In this document: piece after piece, positions 19,534 to 27,814 of the stretch
How positions within the stretch are numbered: position 1 is the stretch's first letter
Layout of the letters: the number at the start of each line of letters is the position of its first letter
Origin: Alcaligenaceae bacterium
GTDB lineage: Bacteria > Pseudomonadota > Gammaproteobacteria > Burkholderiales > Burkholderiaceae_B
DNA length: 50,090 nt
Reading direction: 5' to 3'
NCBI GenBank assembly: GCA_013416485.1
Contig: JACCEO010000013.1
Span: forward strand, 22,060-72,149
The notes under the pieces: model-generated
What the model saw: the letters and a program-made list of their open reading frames with translations, nothing else
What the model was told of the DNA's origin: nothing
Databases searched by the model: none
Made by a program: the position numbers and the translations under genes

Positions 19534-19603
19534 GTCCCAATTGTACTAGGCGGATGATGACGTATTGCGACGTTAGTTAGGGGATAGATGTAGGTTTTAC
19601 CGT

Positions 19604-20974
19604 TTAGTCTTCAGTACCGTGGAAAATACTGTGATCGGCTTTGCCCTCTACGGTCAAGAAGCCTGCCAACCCTTTCTCCATACGCGATAGCGCATGATCA
19701 ACTAGTACATAGCGACCGGGGTAGTCAGTTTTAAATTCCACCATTGTTGCGCCCCCTGGGGGAACCATTGTCGTTTGTACATCGGTTAGGGGTGGGCTGG
19801 TCAAGGAAGCCTGATCATAGACACGATCAAATATTTCGCCAATCAGGTGCACACTGGAAGTCAGATTGGGACCACCCACACCGAAGAATATGCGCACCAC
19901 ATCACCCACATTGGCCTTCATGTCATAGATTTTCGTTAAGGCATCCATAGAGCCATTAAACATGATATGTTCCGGATTTTCGGCTAGCAATTTTTCCAAG
20001 GAGAACTCTTGTAGGCCACTAGCGCCATGCGTTTCCGCGGTGTAGAGTTCGCCTTGCATGACGTAGAACTCACGATCTACTGGAGGCAGCCCACCTTCAG
20101 GTTCGACCAGTATCATGCCGTACATACCGTTGGTTATATGCTGAGCCACCATAGGTGTCGCGCAGTGGTAGACAAACAGCCCTGGATGCTTGGCTTTAAA
20201 GGTAAAGCTTTTGGTTTGCCCTGGAGCCACCTGAGTTACGTCAGCACCACCACCAGGCCCAGTAACCGCATGAAAGTCTACCGAGTGAATATGGCTGCTT
20301 TCTTTGGCATTGCTTACGTTTACAGTGACGTTATCCCCGACACGGATGCGAACAAATGGACCAGGAACCTTGTTGTTAAACGTCCAGAATCTATACGTAC
20401 TGCTATCACCCAAGCGGGCTTCTAGTTCAGTAGTCAGTAAATCGATAGTAACGTCTTTGGGTTCTCGCTTACCCACGGGTTCGCCGACTTCGGCTGGATC
20501 ATGTGCAATTTGTGGCGCTTGACGCTCGTCAACAGCCACAGGTTCACCCACAATGATTTTGCCAAACATACCTGCGGCCTTATGCCCCGGTAGCGTACAC
20601 AAGTATTCAAAGGTACCGTTTTTATTCGCCCGAAACACTATAGCTGTAGCAGAACCTTTGCTGGATATTTCATCAGATTTGGCATGAAACTGAGGAACAG
20701 CAATGTCATGAGTTGCACCGTCGTCATTGACCAGATTTATTTGAACTACAGCACCTTCAGGCACACGTAAGTCGGGATTTAATTGATCTTTAAGTTCGCC
20801 CGAAGTTCCTATAAAAACTAACTTGCCTCCCGCAATAGAGGTACGCAAAGTGAATGTAATGTCTGGCATATACGTTACAGTTGCGTCGGCTTTACTGTCG
20901 CCATGCTCGGCAAAAGACGGGTTGCCAAATCCTAGCGAAAAAACAATAGCGAATAATACCCATAGTGATCTCAT
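19604..20974 (-). CDS. nirK: copper nitrite reductase NirK with fused N-terminal cupredoxin
   Basis: A 456-residue periplasmic enzyme reducing nitrite to nitric oxide in denitrification. A signal peptide ends near FA-EHG (about residue 22). The N-terminal domain (about 30-145) is an extra cupredoxin with type-1 copper ligands His89, Cys126, His131 and Met136. The two-domain NirK core keeps the type-1 ligands His230, Cys271, His279 and Met284. The type-2 ligands His235, His270 and His427 are present, as are the catalytic Asp233 and His376. The architecture resembles the three-domain enzyme described from Hyphomicrobium denitrificans. ATG 20974 follows AGGAG. No NO reductase, NirV or accessory denitrification gene is in the window. 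Confidence 0.93.
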   Translation of the reverse strand: MRSLWVLFAIVFSLGFGNPSFAEHGDSKADATVTYMPDITFTLRTSIAGGKLVFIGTSGELKDQLNPDLRVPEGAVVQINLVNDDGATHDIAVPQFHAKSDEISSKGSATAIVFRANKNGTFEYLCTLPGHKAAGMFGKIIVGEPVAVDERQAPQIAHDPAEVGEPVGKREPKDVTIDLLTTELEARLGDSSTYRFWTFNNKVPGPFVRIRVGDNVTVNVSNAKESSHIHSVDFHAVTGPGGGADVTQVAPGQTKSFTFKAKHPGLFVYHCATPMVAQHITNGMYGMILVEPEGGLPPVDREFYVMQGELYTAETHGASGLQEFSLEKLLAENPEHIMFNGSMDALTKIYDMKANVGDVVRIFFGVGGPNLTSSVHLIGEIFDRVYDQASLTSPPLTDVQTTMVPPGGATMVEFKTDYPGRYVLVDHALSRMEKGLAGFLTVEGKADHSIFHGTED

Positions 20975-21420
20975 TGTCCACTCCTGATAGTTGTCGTACT
21001 GCTGTTTTTATAAGGCTAGCAATTTAAACCTATTGCCTTTAAACATCTTATCAATGTTTAAAGCGCTATGTCCAAAAAAGCTTACTCGACATAATTGATA
21101 TCCAAATTCAAATAGGTCAGTTAACCCTTGTATTTCAAGTTACAATCATTCTGTTTTCAACACTCAAAGGTTCACTGTGGGCACAGATGAATATAGTCGA
21201 CATACGATCATACGCACTGCCTAACAGGACCAGCAGAAACCTTTTTTCTGCAACATTCTGTCTAGCCAGGGTGTAAAGTAACCAGGGTTACAAGCAGTAG
21301 CCCGACCAAATCTGATACATGTATATCGCTTTTTAACTATGTTTAGCTGGCGTGCACTGGTGCGCCTTTTCATCACATAGATAAAACATATGCTGTTGTT
21401 TTACGTTCTATTTTTGGTTT
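20975..21420. other. intergenic region between divergent nirK and PAP2 genes
   Basis: No convincing gene is seen in these 446 bases. It holds the nirK leader with AGGAG, a TATAAA-like -10 sequence on the minus strand near 21,008-21,013, the palindrome at 21,037-21,063, and a small hairpin with arms GCAGAAA (21,233-21,239) and TTTCTGC (21,245-21,251). The PAP2 start has no strong ribosome site. TTGAT half-sites occur, but no full FNR/DNR box was found. Confidence 0.5.
21037..21063. promoter_or_regulatory. perfect palindrome upstream of nirK, candidate operator
   Basis: Arms CTTTAAACAT (21,037-21,046) and ATGTTTAAAG (21,054-21,063) are perfectly complementary around seven bases. The centre lies about 76 bases before the nirK ATG and roughly 50 before an inferred start of transcription. 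AT-rich symmetric sites of this size usually bind a dimeric regulator. It does not match the FNR/DNR TTGAT-N4-ATCAA pattern, and I cannot name the protein. Confidence 0.5.
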
Positions 21421-21939
21421 ATGAATAAAAGTATATTTTTAGCGCTAAATGCCAGCACCATTCCAAATTCAGCTGTGCTTACTTTCGCTTTGTTTTTAAA
21501 CAAATGCATGCCTTATTTGGTCCTAGGGTTTTGTGGTCTGACGTTTATACTTGGCGATAAAAAGGTGCGTGTAACATTGTTGGCTATCATTCTGGCTGCT
21601 GCCGTGGCAGCCAGTATTAGCTGGCTGTTTGGATACCTTATTTATATACCTCGACCCTTTGTCCACGATCTAGGCCACACTTTACTGGCTCATACTGATA
21701 GCGCTTCATTCCCTAGCAATCACATGATGTTTATGTCAATTTTTGCGACCATGTTCACGCTATCCAAACAAAGGAAATCTGCCCTATTGTTTATAGGCTT
21801 GGCTTTGGTGATTGGGTGGTCGCGCATTTATCTAGGTGTTCACTACCCTAGCGACATTATGGGCGGTGCCATCATCGGTACAGTAGTGTCTATAGTAACT
21901 TGGAAACTATTAACTCTTGTCATGCCCCTAGATGATTAG
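21421..21939 (+). CDS. PAP2-family membrane phosphatase
   Basis: A 172-residue integral membrane protein of the phosphatidic acid phosphatase type 2 family, probably a BcrC-like undecaprenyl-diphosphatase or other lipid phosphatase acting at the periplasmic face. Phosphatase motifs visible are IPRPF (motif 1), FPSNH (motif 2, catalytic His) and SRIYLGVHYPSDIMGG (motif 3, with the nucleophile-activating His and Asp). A glycine sits where the lysine of the canonical K-x6-RP motif 1 is expected, so substrate handling may differ. About five transmembrane segments are apparent. The start is ATG 21421 without a strong ribosome site. It overlaps the convergent FrnE gene by four bases. Lipid A or undecaprenyl substrates cannot be separated from sequence alone. 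Confidence 0.8.
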   Translation: MNKSIFLALNASTIPNSAVLTFALFLNKCMPYLVLGFCGLTFILGDKKVRVTLLAIILAAAVAASISWLFGYLIYIPRPFVHDLGHTLLAHTDSASFPSNHMMFMSIFATMFTLSKQRKSALLFIGLALVIGWSRIYLGVHYPSDIMGGAIIGTVVSIVTWKLLTLVMPLDD

Positions 21940-22589
21940 GCGTCATTTAGCCCTGCGATTTGGCGTAATGCCTGTTCAAACACATCAGGGGTTTGGCCAC
22001 CTTGAATAAGATGTTTGTCATTAATGATAATGGCTGGAACCGAGTTAATGCCCTGTCCCATATAAAAACGCTCACGCTCGCGGACATTCGTGGCGTACTC
22101 ATCACTTTCAAGTATGTTTCGTGCGCGTTGTGCATCCAGTCCTGATTCACTGCACAGCCTGACCAAGACATCATACGACCCAAGATTTTCACCATCGGTG
22201 AAATAGGCCTTAAATAGCGCTTGTTTTAACGGCAATTGCCGCCCTTCTTGGCCAGCCCAATGCAACAACCTGTGTGCATCAAAGGTATTGTACGTATAGG
22301 TACGCTTGTCCATGTTGAAAGTAAAGCCCACATCGCGACCACGCTGGGTGATGACATCACCATTCGCATGAACTTGTGCTGGCGTCATACCATATTTCAG
22401 TGCCAGTCTTTCTATGGTGTCCTGCCCCTCTGTAGGCATATCGGGATTAAGCTCGAACGGTTGAAAATGTAGGTCAGCCTGAAGTGTGCCGTTTAACCTA
22501 GCCAAGGCCATCTGTAACGAGCCTAAACCTACAGCGCACCAAGGACAAGATATGTCCGAGACAAAATCTATTTTGATTGCAGTCGTCAT
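21936..22589 (-). CDS. DsbA-family oxidoreductase, FrnE-like
   Basis: A 217-residue cytoplasmic thioredoxin-fold protein of the FrnE (2-hydroxychromene-2-carboxylate isomerase/DsbA-like) group. The active site is CPWC in SDISCPWCAVGL, followed by the family motif FQPFELNPDMP, the helical insertion, and the cis-proline loop INSVPAIIIN. FrnE-like proteins act as disulfide oxidoreductases or isomerases in stress resistance. I chose ATG 22589 (MTTAIKIDF) because a GGAG precedes it by seven bases and the fold begins there. The frame is open 18 codons further upstream. No signal peptide is present. Confidence 0.85.
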   Translation of the reverse strand: MTTAIKIDFVSDISCPWCAVGLGSLQMALARLNGTLQADLHFQPFELNPDMPTEGQDTIERLALKYGMTPAQVHANGDVITQRGRDVGFTFNMDKRTYTYNTFDAHRLLHWAGQEGRQLPLKQALFKAYFTDGENLGSYDVLVRLCSESGLDAQRARNILESDEYATNVRERERFYMGQGINSVPAIIINDKHLIQGGQTPDVFEQALRQIAGLNDA

Positions 22590-22658
22590 GAGTTGCTCCG
22601 GTAATTGTTCATTACCTCCTATCGTACAACTCATAAAGCTCAATAATCAAAAAACAAG

Positions 22659-22697
22659 AAAACGGCCTGGGAAAAATCATTCTGCCCAGGCCGTTTT
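22659..22697 (-). terminator. intrinsic terminator of the amino-acid catabolic operon
   Basis: Arms AAAACGGCCTGGG (22,659-22,671) and CCCAGGCCGTTTT (22,685-22,697) form a perfect 13-bp stem with a 13-base loop. On the minus strand it is followed by TTCTTGTTTTTTG. It sits 25 bases past the stop of the binding-protein gene, so it ends that transcript before the FrnE gene. Confidence 0.9.
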
Positions 22698-22721
22698 AAG
22701 TAATCCGTGTATTGCTATGGA

Positions 22722-23738
22722 TTAACGCAATGGCCAACCGTACATCAAACCACCTTGGTTCCACTGGGCATTCAAACCACGTGGCAGTTTCATAGGGCTG
22801 TCCATACCTAAGGTGCGCTCGAAGCTTTCACCGTAGTTACCAACTTGCTTAATAATGTTGTAAAGCCATTTGTTATTCACTTTTAAGTCGCTACCCAGTT
22901 CGCCGCTAACACCTAAGATACGTTGTACGTTAGGGTTGCTGCTTTTAAGCATTTCGTCGACGTTCTTAGAAGTGATACCAAATTCTTCTGCTTCCAACAT
23001 GCCATTCAAGGTCCAACGAACAACGGCAAACCACTCTTCATCACCTTTGCGAACCATAGGGCCCAAGGGCTCTTTGGAAAAGTCATCGGGCAAAAGTTCG
23101 AAAGCATCTGGTGTGCTGGAACTGGCGCGCATGGTAGCTAACTGTGATTTGTCGCTAGTAAAGGCATCACAGCGCCCTGCGATAAAGGAACGCATGGCGT
23201 CTTCAGGACTATTGATAACAACAGGCTTATATTCCAATTGGTTAGCACGGAACCAGTCAGCCAGATTCAGCTCTGTAGTGGTGCCAGGCTGTACGCAAAT
23301 AGCCGCGCCGTTAAGCTCCTTGGCGTTGCTTACGCCCAGCTCCTTTTTCACCATAATCCCTTGGCTATCGTAGTAATTGATGCCTGTACTAACTAAACCC
23401 AGTGAGGTATCGCGTGACAAGGTAGCGGTAGAGTTACGGGTCAAGACATCAATTTCACCGGACTGCAATGCAGTGAAACGCTGCTGGCTAGTTAAGGGGG
23501 TTAGTTTGAACTTGGAAGCATCGTCAAACATAGCGACTGCAATAGCTTTGCAAAAATCCACATCCAAACCTTGCCATTCGCCTTTACTATCTGCCAGAGA
23601 AAAACCAGGGTTACCTACGTGCACACCGCACTGGACAAAACCTTTGTTTTTAACAGCCTCGAATGTAGCGCCAGCATACGCGCTACCTGAAGCGATAAAT
23701 AACGAGGCGCCCAAGGCTGCCATTTTTAACAATTTCAT
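22722..23738 (-). CDS. amino-acid ABC transporter substrate-binding protein, AapJ-like
   Basis: A 338-residue periplasmic binding protein of the general L-amino acid (AapJ/BztA) type. A signal peptide ends near SAYA-GATF (residue 22). Family marks are VQCGVHVGNPGFS, WQGLDVDFCKAIAVAMF, the ligand-binding RNSTATLSRDT, CVQPGTTTELNL, and C-terminal GLMYGWPLR. No permease or ATPase gene is nearby, so it must use transport subunits encoded elsewhere or serve another role. It is the last gene of the regulator-reductase-aldolase-aminotransferase run, 72 bases below the aminotransferase and just before a strong terminator. I infer that it captures the amino acid degraded by that operon. Confidence 0.88.
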   Translation of the reverse strand: MKLLKMAALGASLFIASGSAYAGATFEAVKNKGFVQCGVHVGNPGFSLADSKGEWQGLDVDFCKAIAVAMFDDASKFKLTPLTSQQRFTALQSGEIDVLTRNSTATLSRDTSLGLVSTGINYYDSQGIMVKKELGVSNAKELNGAAICVQPGTTTELNLADWFRANQLEYKPVVINSPEDAMRSFIAGRCDAFTSDKSQLATMRASSSTPDAFELLPDDFSKEPLGPMVRKGDEEWFAVVRWTLNGMLEAEEFGITSKNVDEMLKSSNPNVQRILGVSGELGSDLKVNNKWLYNIIKQVGNYGESFERTLGMDSPMKLPRGLNAQWNQGGLMYGWPLR

Positions 23739-23810
23739 GAGTAATCCTTTTAGCGTAAATTTTTAAGAAAACATCAATACACAAGAATATTCAACAACGA
23801 CCTGACACGA

Positions 23811-25019
23811 TTAGTTAACTGGAGCTAATTGTTCTAAAGCAGACTTGATGCGTTGCACGGCATCCGCCAATACGGATTGCGATGTCGCACAGGACAACCG
23901 GATATACGAGGCCAAGCCGAATGCCGCACCAGGCACTGTGGCTACGTGTGCTTGTCGTAGTAAATAAGCGGACAGGTCAGTGTCGTTATTAATAACTACA
24001 CCTTCTGGAGTTTGCATACCAAAATAGGAAGAGCAGCGCGGAAATGCATAAAACGCACCTGCAGGATTAATAACTTCCAGTCCAGAGATTTTTCTAAGTT
24101 CACCAACAACAAGATCTCGACGTGTCTTATATTCAGCCACCATAGGTGCTAAAAAGGTTTGAGGTCCATTTAACGCTTCGACCGCTGCAGCCTGGGCAAT
24201 AGAGCACGGATTACCCGTGGTTTGCGACTGTATTTTCCCCATAGCAGCAATAAGCCCTTTAGGTCCTGCGGCATAACCTATGCGCCACCCTGTCATGGCA
24301 TAGGTCTTAGAGACCCCATTCACCAGCAATGTTCTATCTCGTAATTCTGGACAAGCATTCCCAAATGACACAAAAGACTGGTCATAGATAATGTGTTCGT
24401 AAATTTCGTCGGACAGTATCAACACCCTGGGGAATTTTGCCAATACAGCGCCTAATTCAACCCATTGTTGTTGGTCATAAATGGCGCCGCTAGGATTCGA
24501 GGGCGAATTCAAAATAACCCATCGGGTTTTCGAGGTAATACTGTTGGCTAAGCGCGATGCTGACATCAGAAAACCCTGTTCAGCACCACACTCTAGTGTC
24601 ACTGGCGTTCCACCCAACAAGGTAACCATATCGGAATAAGACACCCAATACGGTGCAGGAATCACGACTTCATCACCAGGTTCTAGTGTTGCTTGCAAGG
24701 CATTAAATATGCTTTGCTTAGCCCCGTTGGCTACTGATATTTCAGTACTAGCAAACGTCAAGCCGTTTTCACGCTGGAACTTCTGCACAATGGCAGCCTT
24801 AAGCTCCGGTGTGCCATCAGCTGCCGTGTAGCGTGTCTGACCATTACGCATAGCACGTTCTGCAGCATCCACAATATGTTCAGGTGTATCGAAATCTGGC
24901 TCTCCCAAACTAAGGTCTATCACATTGATGCCATTGGCCCGCATAGCCTTGGCTTGCAGCGATATTGTCATGCTGGGTGATGCCGTAATGCGCTGTACGC
25001 GCTGAGATTCATAATTCAT
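23811..25019 (-). CDS. class I pyridoxal-phosphate aminotransferase (aspartate aminotransferase type)
   Basis: A 402-residue cytoplasmic aminotransferase of fold type I, subgroup I-gamma, close to bacterial aspartate aminotransferases. The Schiff-base lysine is K238 in GVSKTYAMTGWRIGYA. PLP-contact residues include N175 in SPSNPSG, and D204 and Y207 in LSDEIYE. GEPDFDTPEHI is typical of the group. The frame extends to 25052, but ATG 25019 fits family length and starts 13 bases after the aldolase stop. The position between an aldolase and an amino-acid binding protein suggests it deaminates the imported amino acid to a 2-oxo-4-hydroxy acid. This is inference. A housekeeping aspartate role is also possible. 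Confidence 0.9.
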   Translation of the reverse strand: MNYESQRVQRITASPSMTISLQAKAMRANGINVIDLSLGEPDFDTPEHIVDAAERAMRNGQTRYTAADGTPELKAAIVQKFQRENGLTFASTEISVANGAKQSIFNALQATLEPGDEVVIPAPYWVSYSDMVTLLGGTPVTLECGAEQGFLMSASRLANSITSKTRWVILNSPSNPSGAIYDQQQWVELGAVLAKFPRVLILSDEIYEHIIYDQSFVSFGNACPELRDRTLLVNGVSKTYAMTGWRIGYAAGPKGLIAAMGKIQSQTTGNPCSIAQAAAVEALNGPQTFLAPMVAEYKTRRDLVVGELRKISGLEVINPAGAFYAFPRCSSYFGMQTPEGVVINNDTDLSAYLLRQAHVATVPGAAFGLASYIRLSCATSQSVLADAVQRIKSALEQLAPVN

Positions 25020-25032
25020 GGCGTACTCTGGT

Positions 25033-25791
25033 TTACTTGTAACGACAAGCAAGTTTATCGGCGGCGCTGGTTAGCAGACCCTGATCTGACCCTACACCCA
25101 CCATCGTGTAACCCATTTCCAGGTAACGTAGCGCATCAGCTTCAACAGGGGCCAAAATACCCACCGGCTTACCAGCACGACGCGCGGCAGCATGTACGGA
25201 TACGATGGCCGCCTGCACTTCCTCGACGCCAGGTTGTATCAAATGCCCCATGCTGGTGGACAAATCTGAAGGACCAACAAATAACGCATCTACCCCTTCT
25301 ACTTCAGCGATAGCTTGAGCCGCATTCACCGCTGCAGCCGACTCTATCTGCACAACCACACAAATATCGCGTTCGGCATTTTGGTGGTAATTTGCCACCC
25401 TGCCATAGCGATTCGCACGTTGTGAAATGGAAACGCCTCGTATACCACCTAAGGGATAGCGAGTGGCTGCAACGATATTTTTTGCTTCTTCAGCACTATC
25501 TACGCTAGGAATCAATAACGACCGTGCGCCTATATCCATGTATTGTTTGATCAAGATGGGATCGGCATTGGGTAAACGTACTATGGGTTCTAGTGGGTAT
25601 GGTGCCATAGCCTGTAACTGAACCAGTACCGAACGCAAGTCATTGGGCGAGTGCTCTACGTCAATTAACAGCCAATCGAAACCAGAGCCAGCCACGATTT
25701 CAGCAGTGATATTGCTACCCAATGAGCACCACAAACCGATTTGTTTACGATTTTGGGCCAGCGCTTGTTTTAAAGAGTTGCTAGGTATCAT
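25033..25791 (-). CDS. class II 2-oxo-4-hydroxy acid aldolase (HpaI/GarL family)
   Basis: A 252-residue metal-dependent pyruvate aldolase. Relatives cleave 4-hydroxy-2-oxo-heptanedioate (HpaI), 5-keto-4-deoxyglucarate (GarL) or 2-keto-rhamnonate to pyruvate plus an aldehyde. Catalytic and metal residues match HpaI: His47 in DVEHSPND, Arg72 in VRLPNAD, Glu150 in VQIES and Asp176 in VGPSDLSTSMG. The lid sequence YPLGGIRGVS is also present. It is 37 bases below the GarR-like reductase, which would reduce a semialdehyde or glyoxylate product. The aminotransferase follows it. The natural substrate is therefore likely a hydroxy-oxo acid derived from an amino acid or sugar acid. Confidence 0.9.
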   Translation of the reverse strand: MIPSNSLKQALAQNRKQIGLWCSLGSNITAEIVAGSGFDWLLIDVEHSPNDLRSVLVQLQAMAPYPLEPIVRLPNADPILIKQYMDIGARSLLIPSVDSAEEAKNIVAATRYPLGGIRGVSISQRANRYGRVANYHQNAERDICVVVQIESAAAVNAAQAIAEVEGVDALFVGPSDLSTSMGHLIQPGVEEVQAAIVSVHAAARRAGKPVGILAPVEADALRYLEMGYTMVGVGSDQGLLTSAADKLACRYK

Positions 25792-25828
25792 TTCTTCAGT
25801 CCCTTGTTATTTTAAGAATGGCATCGTA

Positions 25829-26707
25829 TTAGGCGATTTTTCGGCCAGCCTTTTGCTCTAAAGCCTGCACCATCCCAGAGTGATCCCACTGACCACCATC
25901 TGCTGCTATGCATTCTTCAAACAAGGCTTGGCAAGCGGCTGTATTTGGTAAAGAAATGTTCATTTCTTTGGCGGCAGTCAATGCCAAGTTCAGATCTTTA
26001 TGATGCAACTCAATGCGGAACCCTGGCTCAAAATTACGTTTGACCATGCGTTCCCCATGCACTTCAAGCACACGAGAAGACGCAAACCCACCCATCAGGG
26101 CTTGCCTGACCCGCTCAGGATCTACACCAGCGGCAGATGCCAGCAGCATCGCTTCCCCAACCGCTTCAATATTCAAGGCCACAATGACTTGGTTAGCTAC
26201 TTTACACATTTGGCCTGCGCCCGAGTCACCAATCAAGGTGATGTTTTTCCCCATTAACTGGAACAAAGGCTTGACGGATTCAAACACGTCTGCATCGCCA
26301 CCGACCATGATGGTCAACGACGCACTGGTGGCCCCAACTTGACCACCTGATACAGGCGCATCAATGTAACTACAACCTAAAGCGGAAATACGCTTGGCAA
26401 AATCACGAGTAGCACCTGGAGAAATGGAGCTCATGTCGATGACAATTTTATTAGGTGTTAGGCCTTCAGCCACACCACTTTGACCAAACAAAACAAGGTC
26501 TACATCAGGGGTATCTGGCAGCATGGTAATTATGACATCCGCCTTGCTAGCAACTTCGGCGGGGTTGTTACACGCCAGAGCGCCAGCCTGCAATAGGTCG
26601 TCAGTGACGCCACTGCGGGAATGTGCATAAAGCGTATGGCCCCCTTGCAATAAATTAAGAGCCATTGCCTTGCCCATAATGCCCAAACCAATAAAACCAA
26701 GCTTCAC
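25829..26707 (-). CDS. beta-hydroxyacid dehydrogenase, GarR-like
   Basis: A 292-residue NAD(P)-dependent reductase of the beta-hydroxyacid dehydrogenase family, nearest in pattern to tartronate semialdehyde reductase (GarR/GlxR) and glyoxylate/succinic semialdehyde reductases. The dinucleotide loop is GFIGLGIMG, the substrate loop is DAPVSGGQVGA, the catalytic lysine is in GAGQMCKVANQ, and HHKDLNLAL is conserved. The frame is open to 26734. I chose GTG 26707 because GGGAG lies seven bases before it and the family starts with MKLGFIG. It is the first structural gene after the operator, followed by the aldolase, whose aldehyde product it probably reduces. Confidence 0.88.
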   Translation of the reverse strand: MKLGFIGLGIMGKAMALNLLQGGHTLYAHSRSGVTDDLLQAGALACNNPAEVASKADVIITMLPDTPDVDLVLFGQSGVAEGLTPNKIVIDMSSISPGATRDFAKRISALGCSYIDAPVSGGQVGATSASLTIMVGGDADVFESVKPLFQLMGKNITLIGDSGAGQMCKVANQVIVALNIEAVGEAMLLASAAGVDPERVRQALMGGFASSRVLEVHGERMVKRNFEPGFRIELHHKDLNLALTAAKEMNISLPNTAACQALFEECIAADGGQWDHSGMVQALEQKAGRKIA

Positions 26708-26752
26708 AACCGCACTCCCTTTAGATTCAAACAATGGTAATTACTCCACTAT

Positions 26753-26772
26753 CTTGTATGTTGTCATACAAG
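26753..26772. promoter_or_regulatory. palindromic operator for the FadR-type regulator
   Basis: Arms CTTGTATG (26,753-26,760) and CATACAAG (26,765-26,772) are a perfect inverted repeat around TTGT. The sequence TTGTATGACA on the minus strand is typical of FadR/FCD-subfamily sites. It lies between the regulator gene and the garR-like gene. A possible minus-strand -10 (TATTAT) is at 26,778-26,783, so the site would cover the transcription start and act as a repressor operator. Confidence 0.7.
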
Positions 26773-26806
26773 TAAAGATAATACCCTATAAAAATCAAAC
26801 TATGCT

Positions 26807-27604
26807 TTAGGGGTTATCACTGCCTTTTTTGCTGCCGCTTTGAGTTTCCAGGCTTTGGCGTAGCCGTTCACGGCTATTACTTAAATGTTGTCGCATTGCA
26901 CTACGCGCGGCCTTAACATCTTGATCGTGAATCGCCCGGTAAATATTTTCATGTTCTAAGCCTATACATTGCAAATAAATTGTACGCGCAACACTATCTT
27001 GAGCAAAAAGATCCAAACTGGCTCTTGGTATCGCTAGCTCCCCTAAAGGTTCCAACAAGGCTGAAAAATGGGGATTGCCTGCAGCACGTAACAATTCCAG
27101 ATGAAAGCCTCTGTCGTGCGCTATGCCGTCCTCGCCTTGCAAGGTGCTATCCGCCATTTGATCAAGCAAAGCACGCATAACATCTAGCTGAACGGCTGTG
27201 CGACGCTGGGCGGCCAAGCCCGCGGCTTCGACTTCTAGAGCAATACGCAATTCCAGTACGTTCATGATGTCACCCAGGACACTAAGACCAGAATGCTCGA
27301 TGCGCAACGTCACCGACGGTGTAGCCTGCAACACAAATGCCCCCACACCGTGGCGAGTAGCTATCATGCCCTTGGCTTTAAGGCTGGAAATGGCTTCGCG
27401 CACTACGGTGCGACTAACCCCATAGGCATCAATTAAGGCATGTTCGCTGGGTAGTTTATCGCCCGGTTTAATTTCACCACGCGCAATCCTAGCCCCAAGA
27501 GCTTTGGTTAACTGAACAGACAGTGTTTCTGAACTGCGTCGTAGCGTCCCACCCAAAGTAGGATCTATAGACACATCAGAGAGTATTTCATTGGACATAG
27601 ACAT
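26807..27604 (-). CDS. GntR-family regulator, FadR/FCD subfamily
   Basis: A 265-residue DNA-binding regulator. An N-terminal winged helix (about residues 30-100) contains GEIKPGDKLPSEHAL, AYGVSRTVVREAISSLKAKG and RHGVGAFV. The C-terminal all-helical FCD domain, about 115-255, includes metal/ligand-type residues in DRGFHLELLRAAGNPHF and the late histidines. FCD regulators usually bind sugar acids, lactate or amino-acid derivatives and repress adjacent catabolic operons. It directly precedes the garR-like operon in the same direction. TTG 27613 is also open, but the ATG at 27604 is preferred; a further ATG lies two codons later. A related inverted repeat sits just upstream and suggests autoregulation. 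Confidence 0.9.
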   Translation of the reverse strand: MSMSNEILSDVSIDPTLGGTLRRSSETLSVQLTKALGARIARGEIKPGDKLPSEHALIDAYGVSRTVVREAISSLKAKGMIATRHGVGAFVLQATPSVTLRIEHSGLSVLGDIMNVLELRIALEVEAAGLAAQRRTAVQLDVMRALLDQMADSTLQGEDGIAHDRGFHLELLRAAGNPHFSALLEPLGELAIPRASLDLFAQDSVARTIYLQCIGLEHENIYRAIHDQDVKAARSAMRQHLSNSRERLRQSLETQSGSKKGSDNP

Positions 27605-27618
27605 ATCATTCAATTGAT

Positions 27619-27635
27619 AGCTTGTATTATAAGCT
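27619..27635 (-). promoter_or_regulatory. promoter -10 within an inverted repeat before the regulator gene
   Basis: On the minus strand TATAAT lies inside the symmetric sequence AGCTT-N7-AAGCT, 15 to 31 bases before the regulator ATG. It shares the TTGTAT core with the operator at 26,753. No good -35 box is seen. I infer a promoter that the regulator may itself repress. The closeness of the -10 to the ATG implies a very short leader. Confidence 0.4.
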
Positions 27636-27814
27636 GAAGATATATTTCATCTTTGTTACTTCCTAGAGCCGCTATTAGACATTGCAATCAGGGATTATTG
27701 CTCCTATAGTGGAATGCATAGGTAGCCGATACATAGTCGACTTGCTTTTACATATAGCGTACCCTGCCACTGCAGTTGTAAGCAGCAAATACTGCCGTAA
27801 GACGAGGATGTGAC

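Noticed and set aside
20975-21420. FNR/DNR box before nirK
   Set aside because: Only TTGAT half-sites were found; no second half at the proper four-base spacing.
27614-27814. Sigma-32 promoter before hsp20
   Set aside because: CTTGCT and CCCTG occur but match the heat-shock consensus poorly, and the spacing is not convincing.
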